Of a stretch of 30,580 bases of DNA, positions 9,498-17,518 are shown piece after piece. Positions within the stretch are counted from its first letter, which is position 1. Every line of letters begins with the position of its first letter. Origin of the DNA: a virus. The translations under genes were made by a program, and so were the position numbers. The notes beneath the pieces were generated by a model. That model was not told the origin of the DNA, did no database searches, and saw only the letters and a program-made list of their open reading frames with translations. The stretch covers positions 1-30,580 of the IMG/VR virus record IMGVR_UViG_3300026544_000019; one strand, written 5' to 3'.

Positions 9498-9520
9498 GAA
9501 CCAAATAAAATATTTGGTTC
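9498..9520 (-). terminator. hairpin, weak intrinsic terminator
   Basis: A perfect ten-base-pair stem (GAACCAAATA with its complement) closes a three-base loop in the gap between two genes. In the transcribed direction it is followed by GTTTATGTTT, which is T-rich but not a clean T run, and then by the ribosome site of the next gene. It probably reduces readthrough from the capsid block into the internal-protein block, or protects an mRNA end. A partial terminator downstream of a capsid gene is common in phages. Confidence 0.55.
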
Positions 9521-9528
9521 TATTATAC

Positions 9529-10125
9529 TTAAATCAAATTAGCTTGACTTGAGTCAATAATTGTTTGTCTCTCAGCAATAATTTTCAATTCTTTAGGTGT
9601 TAGTGGGTCTAACATTTCTATAGAATATAGTGGGAAATCTCTAAATACAGGCTTACTTAATGGAGCTGAAGGATCTGAAGGTACAGATTTTCTATAAGTA
9701 ACTTTTCTTAGATTTCTTAAACAACCTTCTCTAACATGCCAAGGTCTATCAAATATAACTTTATCAGTTTGATGACCAATATTATCATTACCCCAAGTTA
9801 TCCACTCAAACTCTGGTGGAGGTGTCTGGTTAGTTTGATTACTTCGTATAATACATCTTCTTTGAGGCATAAGTTCACTTTTTTGAATCTTTCTCTTTAG
9901 ATTGATAGCTTCTTGTTTTGATAATGTTTTAGTTTTTTTAGGTACTGATTCTTCTAATTCTTTAATCTCATCTGGTGTATCAATAGCTTCTATTTTTACA
10001 ATACTATCAATTAATTCAGCTTTAGTTGGTTTGTCTTTAATTTTAGATTCTACATCAATTCCAGTTTCTACACAATACTCTTTTAATTCTACTACTTTCA
10101 TAGAGTTTAATTCTTCAAATGTCAT
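9529..10125 (-). CDS. capsid-adjacent virion protein with SAP/HeH-like N-terminus
   Basis: This is a 198-residue protein. Residues 1-45 have the helix-extended-helix pattern of SAP/Rho-N-like nucleic-acid-binding motifs (LNSMKVVELKEYCVETGI, then KPTKAELIDSIV). A charged linker (residues 50-90) follows. The C-terminal part contains EFEWITWGNDNIGH and a Trp/Arg-rich stretch (DRPWHVREGCLRNLRK) and resembles conserved head-associated proteins that follow the capsid gene in N4-like and other podophages, as I remember them. A head-completion or decoration role is likely. The start has an AAAAGGAT site six bases upstream. It follows the capsid gene with a hairpin in the gap and is followed by a terminator-like hairpin, so it belongs to the capsid transcript. 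Confidence 0.85.
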   Translation of the reverse strand: MTFEELNSMKVVELKEYCVETGIDVESKIKDKPTKAELIDSIVKIEAIDTPDEIKELEESVPKKTKTLSKQEAINLKRKIQKSELMPQRRCIIRSNQTNQTPPPEFEWITWGNDNIGHQTDKVIFDRPWHVREGCLRNLRKVTYRKSVPSDPSAPLSKPVFRDFPLYSIEMLDPLTPKELKIIAERQTIIDSSQANLI

Positions 10126-10142
10126 TATTATCCTTTTATTTA

Positions 10143-10164
10143 ATAGAGGTTTTTACACCTCTAT
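10143..10164 (-). other. stem-loop just downstream of the capsid gene
   Basis: An eight-base-pair stem (ATAGAGGT paired with ACCTCTAT) around a six-base loop lies in the gap between the capsid stop and the next ribosome site. It lacks a T run in the transcribed direction, so it is more likely an RNA-stability or processing structure than a full terminator. Keeping capsid mRNA in excess of downstream messages would be a plausible use. Confidence 0.4.
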
Positions 10165-10172
10165 ACTGTTAT

Positions 10173-11501
10173 CTAAGCATCAGCTAGAGAACAGTTTATC
10201 ATCCTAATCCACTCAGGGTGTAGGAACATCATACCAAAATACCAAGAAATACTTACAACACCTGTATTACCAAATGCATCATATCCTTTAGTTATCTCAC
10301 CAGGCATAGAAGTCATTACTTTAGCAGAATCACCTTCAAAACCTACAGTAGCAAACGAGTCATTACCTACAAATAAAATAGGGAATACATCGTATCTTTC
10401 TTTACCATCTGCACCAAGACTAGTATGTCTTGAACCAACATCATCAACACCATCAGTAGCATCAGCACCTTGACCACTATAGTTAGGCATGTCCTCTACT
10501 TCAATAAATCTAAATTGACCAATTTTACCAATTTCACCATCAGCTGTTGTACCAGCACCAGCATAATGCTCAACAGGAACCCAAACAGATTTACCCATAT
10601 GTTCCATGTCTTCTAGTGTAGGTAGTGCTTCAGTAGGTACATAAACATATCTAGCTTTACCAACTACTTTAGTATCAAACTTAGCTTGACCTGTAATAAT
10701 TCTAGTACTTTTAGGAGCTCTAGCATCTGTAAGAGATCTCTCCATTCTTCTTAATGAAGTAAATGTAAGAATATCACCAGCACCTACTTCATCAATAGCT
10801 GCAGCATCTCCTGCAAATACTCTATTTTGTTCGGCTTTACCAATAAGACCATTACGAATTTGTGCTTCTCTCATTGTTGCTTGAGCTTCAGCCATTTCAG
10901 TAACATAACGCTCTTTAAGACTATTTTCAGTATCCATTTCAAGAGATTTTTTAGTAAATTCTTGGAAGAATCCATACTCTTCAATTTGAGCTTCTATAAT
11001 CAATCTTTTCATACCTACACGGTTATTCCAACCACCTTCTTCAGATAGATTAGGGAATGCACCATTTTGCACAGATAAATCTTTAGATGTACCATAAAAG
11101 TTACCATTACCAGATTTAATAGAACCTGATGTACCAGCTTCAGTTTTAGCTTTTTCTAATGTTGAGTAACCTGTGTTATTATCAGCATCTGCATTAGTAA
11201 CAATTCTATCACCATTTGCATCGTAAGCATACCACACATTAACTAAAAGTTTAACACCATTTGCATCAATACCTTCATTATTTATGTTTCTATCATCAAG
11301 AATAGGTAAATCATGGTATTTAACAATTTTATCGCCATAATGTTTTTTCTGTGTAAGTTTACTACCTAATTGAGAAAAAGTTTTAATTCTTTTAGCTTCA
11401 ATTACAGCTTTTCTTGACCACATTTTATCATTAATTTGTCTACCTATAGATGAGTTAGTAGGACTAGCCTCGTAACCACCTGAATTAAATTTATTTGCCA
11501 T
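10173..11501 (-). CDS. major capsid protein, N4 gp56 family
   Basis: This 442-residue protein forms the icosahedral head shell. I recognise the N4 gp56 family from several conserved stretches: KIVKYHDLPILDDRNINNEG near residue 60, NFYGTSKDL, a GWNNRVGMKRL segment, EYGFFQEFTKKSLEMDTE, a TRIITGQAKFDTKVVG strand region, ADGEIGKIGQFRFIE, and the C-terminal SWYFGMMFLHPEWIRMI. Length is close to that of N4 gp56 (about 400). The fold should be HK97-like. The start ATG has a weak GAGA site. It follows the scaffold gene directly and is followed by a stem-loop. This gene is the strongest evidence for an N4-like head and sets the identity of the neighbouring head genes. Confidence 0.97.
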   Translation of the reverse strand: MANKFNSGGYEASPTNSSIGRQINDKMWSRKAVIEAKRIKTFSQLGSKLTQKKHYGDKIVKYHDLPILDDRNINNEGIDANGVKLLVNVWYAYDANGDRIVTNADADNNTGYSTLEKAKTEAGTSGSIKSGNGNFYGTSKDLSVQNGAFPNLSEEGGWNNRVGMKRLIIEAQIEEYGFFQEFTKKSLEMDTENSLKERYVTEMAEAQATMREAQIRNGLIGKAEQNRVFAGDAAAIDEVGAGDILTFTSLRRMERSLTDARAPKSTRIITGQAKFDTKVVGKARYVYVPTEALPTLEDMEHMGKSVWVPVEHYAGAGTTADGEIGKIGQFRFIEVEDMPNYSGQGADATDGVDDVGSRHTSLGADGKERYDVFPILFVGNDSFATVGFEGDSAKVMTSMPGEITKGYDAFGNTGVVSISWYFGMMFLHPEWIRMINCSLADA

Positions 11502-11525
11502 TGTTTATAATCTCTTTTTTATTAA

Positions 11526-12707
11526 TTATGATTCAGCATCAATAATACTTTGTAAATATTCTTCAAAACTATTATCATCTAAATCTTTTAAAGGATCTAC
11601 TTTAGTTTTAGCTTTAGTAGGTTTCCGTTTCCTCTTACTTACAGATGCTGCTTTTTTACGAGCTTCATCCACCTTTGCACTCACATTTTTTACTTTTTCT
11701 GTGTATGCTTTTACTGCGTCATCAGGTACAATCCATTCTTGCTCCTGTTGTTGGTTTTGTTGTAAACTAGCTACATACTCTTGTTCAAGTTCAGCCATAG
11801 CTATTCTGTATTGTTGTATTGATGGTTGACTAACAAATTCTTGATTATAATCAACTACTTTTTTCTCAGCAATTCTTTGTTGAACTAAATCATATACACC
11901 AGTTTTTATATGTTCTACTAAATCTTGACTAGATTTTTTATCATCTAATAAAGCTAATACACTTTCATCATCCCATTGTTTAGATATAACTTCAGAAACT
12001 TGTTGGTCAACACCATTATTCTTAGCTAAAGTCATTACTTCATCTATATTTAATTCAATATCGGAAGGCAAATGATTTTTAGGTTCATATTTAATTTCAT
12101 CCATATCTAATTCAAAAGGGTCAATCTCTAATTGTTTAATATGTTGCTTAATAGCTTCTTGGTCACCATCTAATAATTGTAAAGCAAAGTTAAATTTATC
12201 TTTATTCTCTACTAAACCTTTATCTTTCAATGTTTTAATAAACCCATTATAAGGTTTTAATTCTGCCATTTTTGTAGCATAATTTGCTGCCATTTGTTGA
12301 GCTTGTATAACTTTTTTAGGGTCTGTAAAACCTTTTACTTTAACACCATTAGCTGTAAACTCACCTGTAACACTATCATAAAAATTTTTATATTGAGCAC
12401 TAGACTCAACTAAATTTTGATATTCTTTTTTATAGTCAATTACTTTTTCATCTTCAGATTCTTCTTCGTCTTCTTTTTCTTGAGATTTTTCTGCTTCTTC
12501 TCCAGACTCTACTTCTTCTTCAGTGTTTTCAGTGTCTGGAGTTTCATCGTCAATCAACTCTTCTGTTTCTGCTTCTACCTCATCTTCAATTTCATCTTTA
12601 GATTCTTCTGTGTCCTCAATAATTTCATTTTCAGGTTCTTCTGAATCATTACTAATAAGAGCTTCTAATTGAGCTTCAAATTCTTCATCTGAAATATTCT
12701 CATTCAT
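11526..12707 (-). CDS. capsid scaffolding protein
   Basis: This 393-residue protein lies immediately upstream of the capsid gene, the usual place for a scaffold. Residues 1-90 are extremely acidic, dominated by Glu and Asp with Thr/Ser, and are likely disordered. Residues 95-340 are helical (for example KVIQAQQMAANYATKMAELK and LEQEYVASLQQNQQQEQEW). A short, strongly basic stretch (SKRKRKPTKAKTK) precedes a final acidic helix. An acidic front, helical middle and basic tail near the C-terminus that contacts capsid are typical of scaffold proteins, which are absent from the mature head. The GAGGGAG ribosome site overlaps the end of the preceding gene, showing translational coupling. Confidence 0.85.
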   Translation of the reverse strand: MNENISDEEFEAQLEALISNDSEEPENEIIEDTEESKDEIEDEVEAETEELIDDETPDTENTEEEVESGEEAEKSQEKEDEEESEDEKVIDYKKEYQNLVESSAQYKNFYDSVTGEFTANGVKVKGFTDPKKVIQAQQMAANYATKMAELKPYNGFIKTLKDKGLVENKDKFNFALQLLDGDQEAIKQHIKQLEIDPFELDMDEIKYEPKNHLPSDIELNIDEVMTLAKNNGVDQQVSEVISKQWDDESVLALLDDKKSSQDLVEHIKTGVYDLVQQRIAEKKVVDYNQEFVSQPSIQQYRIAMAELEQEYVASLQQNQQQEQEWIVPDDAVKAYTEKVKNVSAKVDEARKKAASVSKRKRKPTKAKTKVDPLKDLDDNSFEEYLQSIIDAES

Positions 12708-12708
12708 A

Positions 12709-13077
12709 TTATACTCCCTCTTTAGCTAGTAATGTTTTTCTATATTGTTCCATATCTTCTAAATTAGCTTCAGAAGTTAATGCATTAGTTTCAAGAGTTT
12801 GTAAAAATTGTTTACAACCTCTTATACTAGTAAATACATCCTCTACATTTTTAATTTGATCTCTTTTTAAAAATGATGGTTCTGTTAATATAGAAGTAAC
12901 TCTATCTACCTCAGCTTTATAGTAAGCTTCCTCAAAAATTGCTTTAAACTCATCTGAGTCTGTAAGTTTTTTAAGTTTCTTACCTAATTCAATAGTAGCT
13001 TTAGCTATATCTATCTCATTATCTAAATCTTGTAACTCTTCTTTTCGTTCGTTTTGTGTTAAAGGTGTCTGTGACAT
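12709..13077 (-). CDS. small coiled-coil head-assembly protein
   Basis: This 122-residue protein is entirely helical in appearance, with heptad-like patterns at residues 10-45 (EELQDLDNEIDIAKATIELG) and 85-120. A central segment reads AEVDRVTSILTEPSFLKR, followed by DVFTSIRGCKQFLQTLE. Small coiled-coil proteins of this size often sit between portal and scaffold genes in podophages and have no settled function; N4 gp58 is comparable in position. The ATG has an AAGGA site eight bases upstream. It is the first gene after a promoter-like gap and is translationally coupled to the scaffold gene, which suggests a role in head assembly. Confidence 0.75.
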   Translation of the reverse strand: MSQTPLTQNERKEELQDLDNEIDIAKATIELGKKLKKLTDSDEFKAIFEEAYYKAEVDRVTSILTEPSFLKRDQIKNVEDVFTSIRGCKQFLQTLETNALTSEANLEDMEQYRKTLLAKEGV

Positions 13078-13131
13078 TGCTTTTTCCTTGTATTTTATTA
13101 AGTTGCTTATAAAGCATCGCTTATATTAATT

Positions 13132-13148
13132 ATAGTATACCATAATTT
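13132..13148 (-). promoter_or_regulatory. promoter-like element, copy 2
   Basis: The transcribed strand reads AAATTATGGTATACTAT, identical over 17 bases to the copy at 27725-27741, and both begin two bases below the upstream stop codon. It contains TGGTATACT, an extended -10 with one mismatch to TATAAT, and overlaps a second TATAAT at 13129-13134. The surrounding 20 bases (13128-13147) are a palindrome with one mismatch, so an operator is also possible. No good -35 box is visible. It would drive the scaffold-capsid block. Confidence 0.45.
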
Positions 13149-13149
13149 A

Positions 13150-13587
13150 TTATGATATAGCAAGTTGTTGTGCATAATTTGTAAGTGTGTTACCTTGCTC
13201 TTGAGGCATCTGCATAGGTTGTTGTGGCATTTGAGCTATAAGTTGACCTTGTTGAGGTATACCACCTTGTTGCATCATTCCTTGAGCTTTAGCTTGTCTT
13301 TGCATTTGTACTTGTTTTAAACCATCTAAAATTCTAGGGTATTTAATACTACTAATTACTTGTTGTACTTGTTCAGCTGAAGCACCTTCTGCTTTCATTT
13401 GATCTAATAAACCTACTACTTCCATAACTAGGTCTTGCTCTTGTTGCATTTGTGGTTGTTGTTGCATGTCTTGTGCCATTTCTTGTCCTTGTGGTTGCAT
13501 TTGTCTAGCAACATTCGCTTCTTCTCCAAGTCTTCTGTGAGTTTCATCTCTATCTTGTTGTTCTAGTTGTGCTCGTAGGCTTCGCAT
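13150..13587 (-). CDS. Gln/Met-rich protein following the portal
   Basis: This 145-residue protein is about one quarter glutamine and is rich in Met, Pro and Gly, so most of it is likely disordered. One ordered helical section is visible at residues about 50-100 (LVMEVVGLLDQMKAEGASAE and the following helix). The start overlaps the portal gene by about 38 bases in another frame and has a GAGG site nine bases upstream. Gln-rich small proteins next to portal genes are seen in many podophages and may be portal-associated or assembly factors, but no function is assigned. The ORF is real, because codon use stays like that of its neighbours and the frame ends cleanly before the promoter-like gap. 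Confidence 0.75.
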   Translation of the reverse strand: MRSLRAQLEQQDRDETHRRLGEEANVARQMQPQGQEMAQDMQQQPQMQQEQDLVMEVVGLLDQMKAEGASAEQVQQVISSIKYPRILDGLKQVQMQRQAKAQGMMQQGGIPQQGQLIAQMPQQPMQMPQEQGNTLTNYAQQLAIS

Positions 13588-15763
13588 AATAATTTTCCTC
13601 TATTTTATTAAATTTATTTAAGTTGGCTAATTCTTTATTAGCAAGATGTTTCATTTCAGTATCTTCTATTTGATGTTTTCGTTTAGTCCCATCAGCTATT
13701 TCTGCAAATTCTAATTTCTTCAAGTCTACTTCTTCTTCAAGTACCGCAGCTTGAGCATTTTTTAATCTAGCAGTTGCTACATTCTCTTTAGTCTCAGATT
13801 GTAAATTTTGAGCTATACGACTTTGTCTTTCAGCAATTTTACTATCTTCTGATTCAATATCTTTAGCTAAACCAGCTATTTCCATTTTAATCTTTTTAAC
13901 TTTTAACTCAGCTTCTTCTAAAGCTAATTCTTGAGCTTTTTGTTGCATAGGATCTGGTTCAGGCTCAAATGTAAGTACTTGCTCTTCTAAGTCAGGTTGT
14001 CCTTTTAACTTAGCAATTTTAGCAACTATTATTTTTTGTAATCCTGGATCCATACCTGGTCCAATAGTTTGTAGTAACATTGCTAAATCTTGAGCTTCTT
14101 GGTTGTCTTTTTCTGGTGTAGATACATCTATTATAATATCAAATTCACCTCCTATATCTTGTTTTTTAATTGTTACATATTCTTTATTGGTAAGTCTTAT
14201 TACCTCCTCTTCTTCTAAAAATACTTGATTCATAGCTATAGTTTTAGAAGCTAAATCCCCAAATATATTATTAGATAATCTTCTAAGTATAGATAATTCT
14301 CGTTTAGAGGAAGCATCTAAGGAACTTCTGATACCTGTAGCTACACTTCCTAAAGCTTGAGAACTAATACCTTGACTAAATACTTTTTTACCTGTTAAGG
14401 CTTCTGAGTCAGCATTAGCATAATTAATCATTTCAAATACACTACCAGGTACTGAGTCTACAGTAGATCTATAGACAGAATCTCTAGCAGACATACCTGC
14501 TCTAGTATACACAGTTCTTCCTGCTTCATAATTAGCTTTTTGGGTGGCACTTAATAAAGATTCATCTATGAACTCTTGCCCTACTGCTATATTAGCTGTA
14601 ATGTCATACATAGCTCTAGTCATTCTACCTACAGCTTCTTGGTTCTCTATAAGTAAATCACCATCAGATTCACCATAGATACTATTTTTTACAGGCATGT
14701 AACTAGCAAAACTAAAAGGTAATCCTTTAAAAGGGTAAGGGCTTTTCTCTAATCTAATTAACACTTTACCTACCCAAGTAGCAAGTATCATTTCAGTTGT
14801 ACCATTACCATGAATATCCCAATAACCCCAATATTCATGTGCTATAAGTTTCTTTCTAGCTTTATCTGGAAAAGTAAAAGATACTTCTTCTTCTTCAGAA
14901 TCTTCTGTATCAGAATCTGTATTATCTTGGTCTTTAATAAAATCTAAATTTCTGTATACACCAGAACTTGTAACATTACCTAACTCATCAGTTTCTTCTA
15001 TATATTCATTTTCTTTTAAATCACTAAACACAGTCTCATACTCATGAATAGCAAATTGCAAATCTTCTACCACACCATTAGCTGTAGGATCTAGTATAAC
15101 ACTTCTAGTATCACATACTTCATAAGTTGGTTGATTTTTTACTAATACAGGTTCTTCAAATGTTTGTAACTCTGTACCTTTTTGTATAGGTTGTCCAGAT
15201 TGTATAACTTGTTGTGCTTGTTCCTCTGTCATCTCTCCTGACTGAACAGCTTGTTGCAGTATCTGCATACTTTCTTCTGGTGTAGCAAATACAGGTACAT
15301 CTCTTTCTACTTCAATTATCTCTTCTTCTATATCCCAACCAGTTTTTACTATAACTGTACCATCAGAAGCTATTGTCCGAGCTATATCATTTATAATTCT
15401 TACTTTATTTACTTTAACTTCCCATTGATAATTTAGTAGTAATTCATTTTGAGATGCACTATCTATATCTTCAAAAGTTCTAGGTTTAATTTGAAACATT
15501 TTTTGTGAGTTAAGAAAAGGTTCTTCTAATGAAGGTATTCTCCACTCTAAGTATTTTCTTATTAATTTAGGTCTAACAGAACTTTTACCTTTAGGTACAC
15601 TTACAGCTAAACCACCTTCAATATTTAATTTTTTCTCATCTAAATCATCAAGTATATCTTCATGTTCTGTAAGAGCATCTTTATAATTTGAATATAAATC
15701 AGTAAATGTTGGAGCATTTTCCCAGTCAGGTTGTAAATTTTCAATTAATTCTTTTTCTTCCAT
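13550..15763 (-). CDS. portal protein
   Basis: This protein of about 737 residues forms the dodecameric ring at the tail vertex through which DNA enters and leaves. Features typical of large podovirus portals are the N-terminal helical segment with RPKLIRKYLEWRIPSLEEPFL, then ARTIASDGTVIVKTGWD, the strand EVCDTRSVILDPTANG, and the clip/wing region IHEYETVFSDLKEN. The EYWGYWDIHGNG strand pair, the PFSFASYMPVKNSIYGESDG loop and a long C-terminal coiled-coil crown also fit. Length is close to that of N4 gp59. A Gln/Glu-rich insertion lies near residues 170-190. I chose the ATG at 15763 over a GTG two codons earlier, because AGAGG lies five bases before the ATG and the preceding stop overlaps the GTG. 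The 3' end overlaps the Gln-rich gene. Confidence 0.93.
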   Translation of the reverse strand: MEEKELIENLQPDWENAPTFTDLYSNYKDALTEHEDILDDLDEKKLNIEGGLAVSVPKGKSSVRPKLIRKYLEWRIPSLEEPFLNSQKMFQIKPRTFEDIDSASQNELLLNYQWEVKVNKVRIINDIARTIASDGTVIVKTGWDIEEEIIEVERDVPVFATPEESMQILQQAVQSGEMTEEQAQQVIQSGQPIQKGTELQTFEEPVLVKNQPTYEVCDTRSVILDPTANGVVEDLQFAIHEYETVFSDLKENEYIEETDELGNVTSSGVYRNLDFIKDQDNTDSDTEDSEEEEVSFTFPDKARKKLIAHEYWGYWDIHGNGTTEMILATWVGKVLIRLEKSPYPFKGLPFSFASYMPVKNSIYGESDGDLLIENQEAVGRMTRAMYDITANIAVGQEFIDESLLSATQKANYEAGRTVYTRAGMSARDSVYRSTVDSVPGSVFEMINYANADSEALTGKKVFSQGISSQALGSVATGIRSSLDASSKRELSILRRLSNNIFGDLASKTIAMNQVFLEEEEVIRLTNKEYVTIKKQDIGGEFDIIIDVSTPEKDNQEAQDLAMLLQTIGPGMDPGLQKIIVAKIAKLKGQPDLEEQVLTFEPEPDPMQQKAQELALEEAELKVKKIKMEIAGLAKDIESEDSKIAERQSRIAQNLQSETKENVATARLKNAQAAVLEEEVDLKKLEFAEIADGTKRKHQIEDTEMKHLANKELANLNKFNKIEENYYAKPTSTTRTTR

Positions 15764-15765
15764 TA

Positions 15766-16143
15766 TCACCTCTTATTGTTTACTTTTAAATTAGTAAGTA
15801 TTTGTTTAATAGTATTAAGTTGTTTGTCATTTAAATCATTAGGTACATTTACTAATTTACCATTTTTTAAAGTAACACCTCCTGCATAACAAATAACTAA
15901 ATTATATTTTACAGAATTTATATTTATACCTTGTTCTATAGTACCATCTCTTTTAATAAATAAATGAAATTTAGCTCCAGTTCCATTTATATCTTTTTCT
16001 AAATTATGTATCAATAAACTATCGGCATTTTTATTTAAATTAGTTGTTTTAGAACAAATAATATTAATACTATTTAATTTGTTGAAATTAGGAATATCAA
16101 TAATTTTAATATTTTGTCCTAATAAACTATAATCATTTACCAT
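15766..16143 (-). CDS. degenerate T7-lysozyme-like amidase, probably not catalytic
   Basis: This 125-residue protein aligns by eye with T7 lysozyme (N-acetylmuramoyl-L-alanine amidase, Amidase_2 fold). INIICSKTT (27-34) matches VHCSAT, AKFHLFIKRDGTIEQG (57-72) matches YHFIIKRDGTVEAG, and NLVICYAGG (81-89) matches IGVCLVGG. A helix DKQLNTIKQILTNL also matches. The zinc ligand His17 of T7 is replaced by Ile29 and catalytic Tyr46 by Phe59. The protein ends before the region that would hold His122, Lys128 and Cys130. All five key residues are therefore missing, so cleavage activity is unlikely, and binding or regulation is a better guess (T7 lysozyme also inhibits T7 RNA polymerase). It lies between the endopeptidase and portal genes. 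The ribosome site is weak; coupling to the gene before is likely. Confidence 0.7.
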   Translation of the reverse strand: MVNDYSLLGQNIKIIDIPNFNKLNSINIICSKTTNLNKNADSLLIHNLEKDINGTGAKFHLFIKRDGTIEQGININSVKYNLVICYAGGVTLKNGKLVNVPNDLNDKQLNTIKQILTNLKVNNKR

Positions 16144-16569
16144 TTATTTAAAACCAACACCTTTTTTATCTTTAAATACTTTTTTAGCATTTACACCATT
16201 TATAGGTTTTGATTGAAAATGGTAGTTATCCCAACCCCACATCTCATATCCATTATTAAGTACATATAGACCTAAGTCTTTCTCTGCTTGTTTAACAGCT
16301 TCTAGGATACTTTTATAGTAATCTGTACTCCAAGTAAGCTTACCATCTACATAAGGAATTAAATCAACAGCTAACCCATATAAATGATAACTATCAAAAG
16401 TCTTACTCATACCGTCAGATACTAGTTGTTTTTGTCTTTCTTCTGTACGTAGACCTTCAAAAACCATAAAATCTGTTTTAGTTAGTTCAATAGCTTTTTT
16501 AACAACTTTTACTATATCTGGTCGTACATATTTTAAATTATTTAAACTTCTCTCACTTAAAATATACAT
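16144..16569 (-). CDS. M15-family peptidoglycan endopeptidase (endolysin)
   Basis: This 141-residue protein is a compact peptidase of the M15 D-Ala-D-Ala carboxypeptidase/L-Ala-D-Glu endopeptidase type, which cuts the peptide cross-links of peptidoglycan. The motif GLRT at 39-42 gives the conserved Arg. SYHLYGLAVDLIP (60-72) supplies zinc ligands His62 and Asp69, and WGWDNYHFQ (111-119) supplies the third ligand His117. The catalytic domain is complete at this length, as in other single-domain phage endolysins. There is no signal peptide, so it should need a holin to reach the wall. The start is a TAATG overlap with the o-spanin gene. Position among holin-like, spanin and amidase-like genes supports the call. 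Confidence 0.9.
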   Translation of the reverse strand: MYILSERSLNNLKYVRPDIVKVVKKAIELTKTDFMVFEGLRTEERQKQLVSDGMSKTFDSYHLYGLAVDLIPYVDGKLTWSTDYYKSILEAVKQAEKDLGLYVLNNGYEMWGWDNYHFQSKPINGVNAKKVFKDKKGVGFK

Positions 16570-16814
16570 TAATTTTGTTTAATCCTATTAGTTTCTTCAA
16601 AATAGTAATCTTCTACAATTCTTAATTTTTTATTAAGAAGAATTACCTTTTGTGTATTTATAGGTCCTAAAGACCCATCTTCATTTAATTTTATATTAAC
16701 TTTGTCTATCTTTGGTAAAGGTTCAATAGTTTTACAATTAAAAGTTATTGTAGCTTCTTTAGAACTACAACCAGCAACCATTAACAGTACAATTAACATC
16801 ATAAATAGTTTCAT
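16569..16814 (-). CDS. o-spanin-like outer-membrane lipoprotein
   Basis: This 81-residue protein starts with a lipoprotein signal (MKLFMMLIVLLMVAGC) whose lipobox ends at Cys16, followed by SSKEA. The mature part is about 65 residues, small as expected of an outer-membrane spanin subunit. The start lies inside the i-spanin gene in another frame with about 50 bases of overlap, an arrangement typical of spanin pairs. An AAAGG site lies eight bases before the ATG. With the i-spanin it would bridge both membranes and disrupt the outer membrane at the end of lysis. The sequence itself is not diagnostic, as spanins vary greatly, so the call rests on lipobox, size and overlap. Confidence 0.75.
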   Translation of the reverse strand: MKLFMMLIVLLMVAGCSSKEATITFNCKTIEPLPKIDKVNIKLNEDGSLGPINTQKVILLNKKLRIVEDYYFEETNRIKQN

Positions 16815-17019
16815 CTAATTTACCTTTTATTGTTTTAACTTTATAAGAATTTAATTCATTAGAATCATTTACTCTTACTTTATTAATTTCAGCTTGTTGT
16901 CTTAATTTATGTAATTCTTTATTATTATTACTTATACCATTATATATAAAAAAACTTAAAATACCTATAATAAATATAACAGCAAGTAAAATAATTGTTT
17001 TAGTATTTAATATACTCAT
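16765..17019 (-). CDS. i-spanin-like inner-membrane protein
   Basis: This 84-residue protein has one N-terminal transmembrane segment (residues about 8-27, TIILLAVIFIIGILSFFIYN) followed by a helical, charged periplasmic part (KELHKLRQQAEINKVRV) that could form a coiled coil. This is the standard plan of an i-spanin: membrane anchor with N-terminus in the cytoplasm, then a periplasmic helix. The o-spanin gene starts within its 3' end in a different frame. The ATG overlaps the stop of the lipoprotein gene before it as TAATG. The Cys-x5-Cys near its end (VNCTVNGCWL) could support disulfide-linked dimers, known for some spanins. It is short for an i-spanin, but the pairing is convincing. Confidence 0.75.
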   Translation of the reverse strand: MSILNTKTIILLAVIFIIGILSFFIYNGISNNNKELHKLRQQAEINKVRVNDSNELNSYKVKTIKGKLDETIYDVNCTVNGCWL

Positions 17020-17504
17020 TATTTATCTTTTAGAGGACATGATTGTTTAATAGTAGAACTATCTACAAATTTATCTTGATAGCAACCACCTTTAACCAAA
17101 CTTTCACTACCATTATTTAAATAATACATATCTACAACTACCCAACCACTATCATTTTCATTTTTATCAATGTATACTTCATCACTAATTTTTAATGTCT
17201 TACCATCTCCAGACATATCCACTAAAGGATAAGACAATTTAGATCCTTGGCTACTTGTAGTAACTTTAATAATAAAACTACTTGTAGTTATATTATCATT
17301 ATTAGGTATAGCAGAATTTATTGTAATAACACCACCATAATCATTTAACTTACTACAATCTACTGCACCTAACATAAAATCAAGTTCTTTCGACTCTGTA
17401 GTAGAAGGTTCTTCTACTTTAGTTATATTAGTTGTATCATTGTTACATCCTGTAAATATTGCACTAAATAGTGCTAATATACTTAATAATTTAATATTAT
17501 TCAT
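17019..17504 (-). CDS. lipoprotein of unknown function in the lysis block
   Basis: This 161-residue protein has a lipoprotein signal (MNNIKLLSILALFSAIFTGC, lipobox FTGC with Cys20) and an AAGGAT ribosome site five bases before the ATG. The mature part is beta-rich and Ser/Thr/Asn-rich, with KLSYPLVDMSGDGKTLKISD in the middle and a paired-cysteine C-terminal region (Cys after KGG and after KQS). Three mature cysteines besides the lipid-bearing one suggest disulfides in the periplasm. It lies directly before the spanin pair but is too large to be a usual o-spanin. It may be a superinfection-exclusion or envelope-modifying lipoprotein, or an accessory lysis factor. I do not recognise a family. 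Confidence 0.8.
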   Translation of the reverse strand: MNNIKLLSILALFSAIFTGCNNDTTNITKVEEPSTTESKELDFMLGAVDCSKLNDYGGVITINSAIPNNDNITTSSFIIKVTTSSQGSKLSYPLVDMSGDGKTLKISDEVYIDKNENDSGWVVVDMYYLNNGSESLVKGGCYQDKFVDSSTIKQSCPLKDK

Positions 17505-17518
17505 TTTTATCCTTTTAT

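Noticed and set aside
9522-9527. TATAAT just above the hairpin at 9498-9520
   Set aside because: No -35 at a proper spacing, and transcription would begin inside the hairpin.
13101-13120. Short palindrome GCTTATAAAGC as a possible terminator
   Set aside because: The stem is only four base pairs and no T run follows in the transcribed direction.
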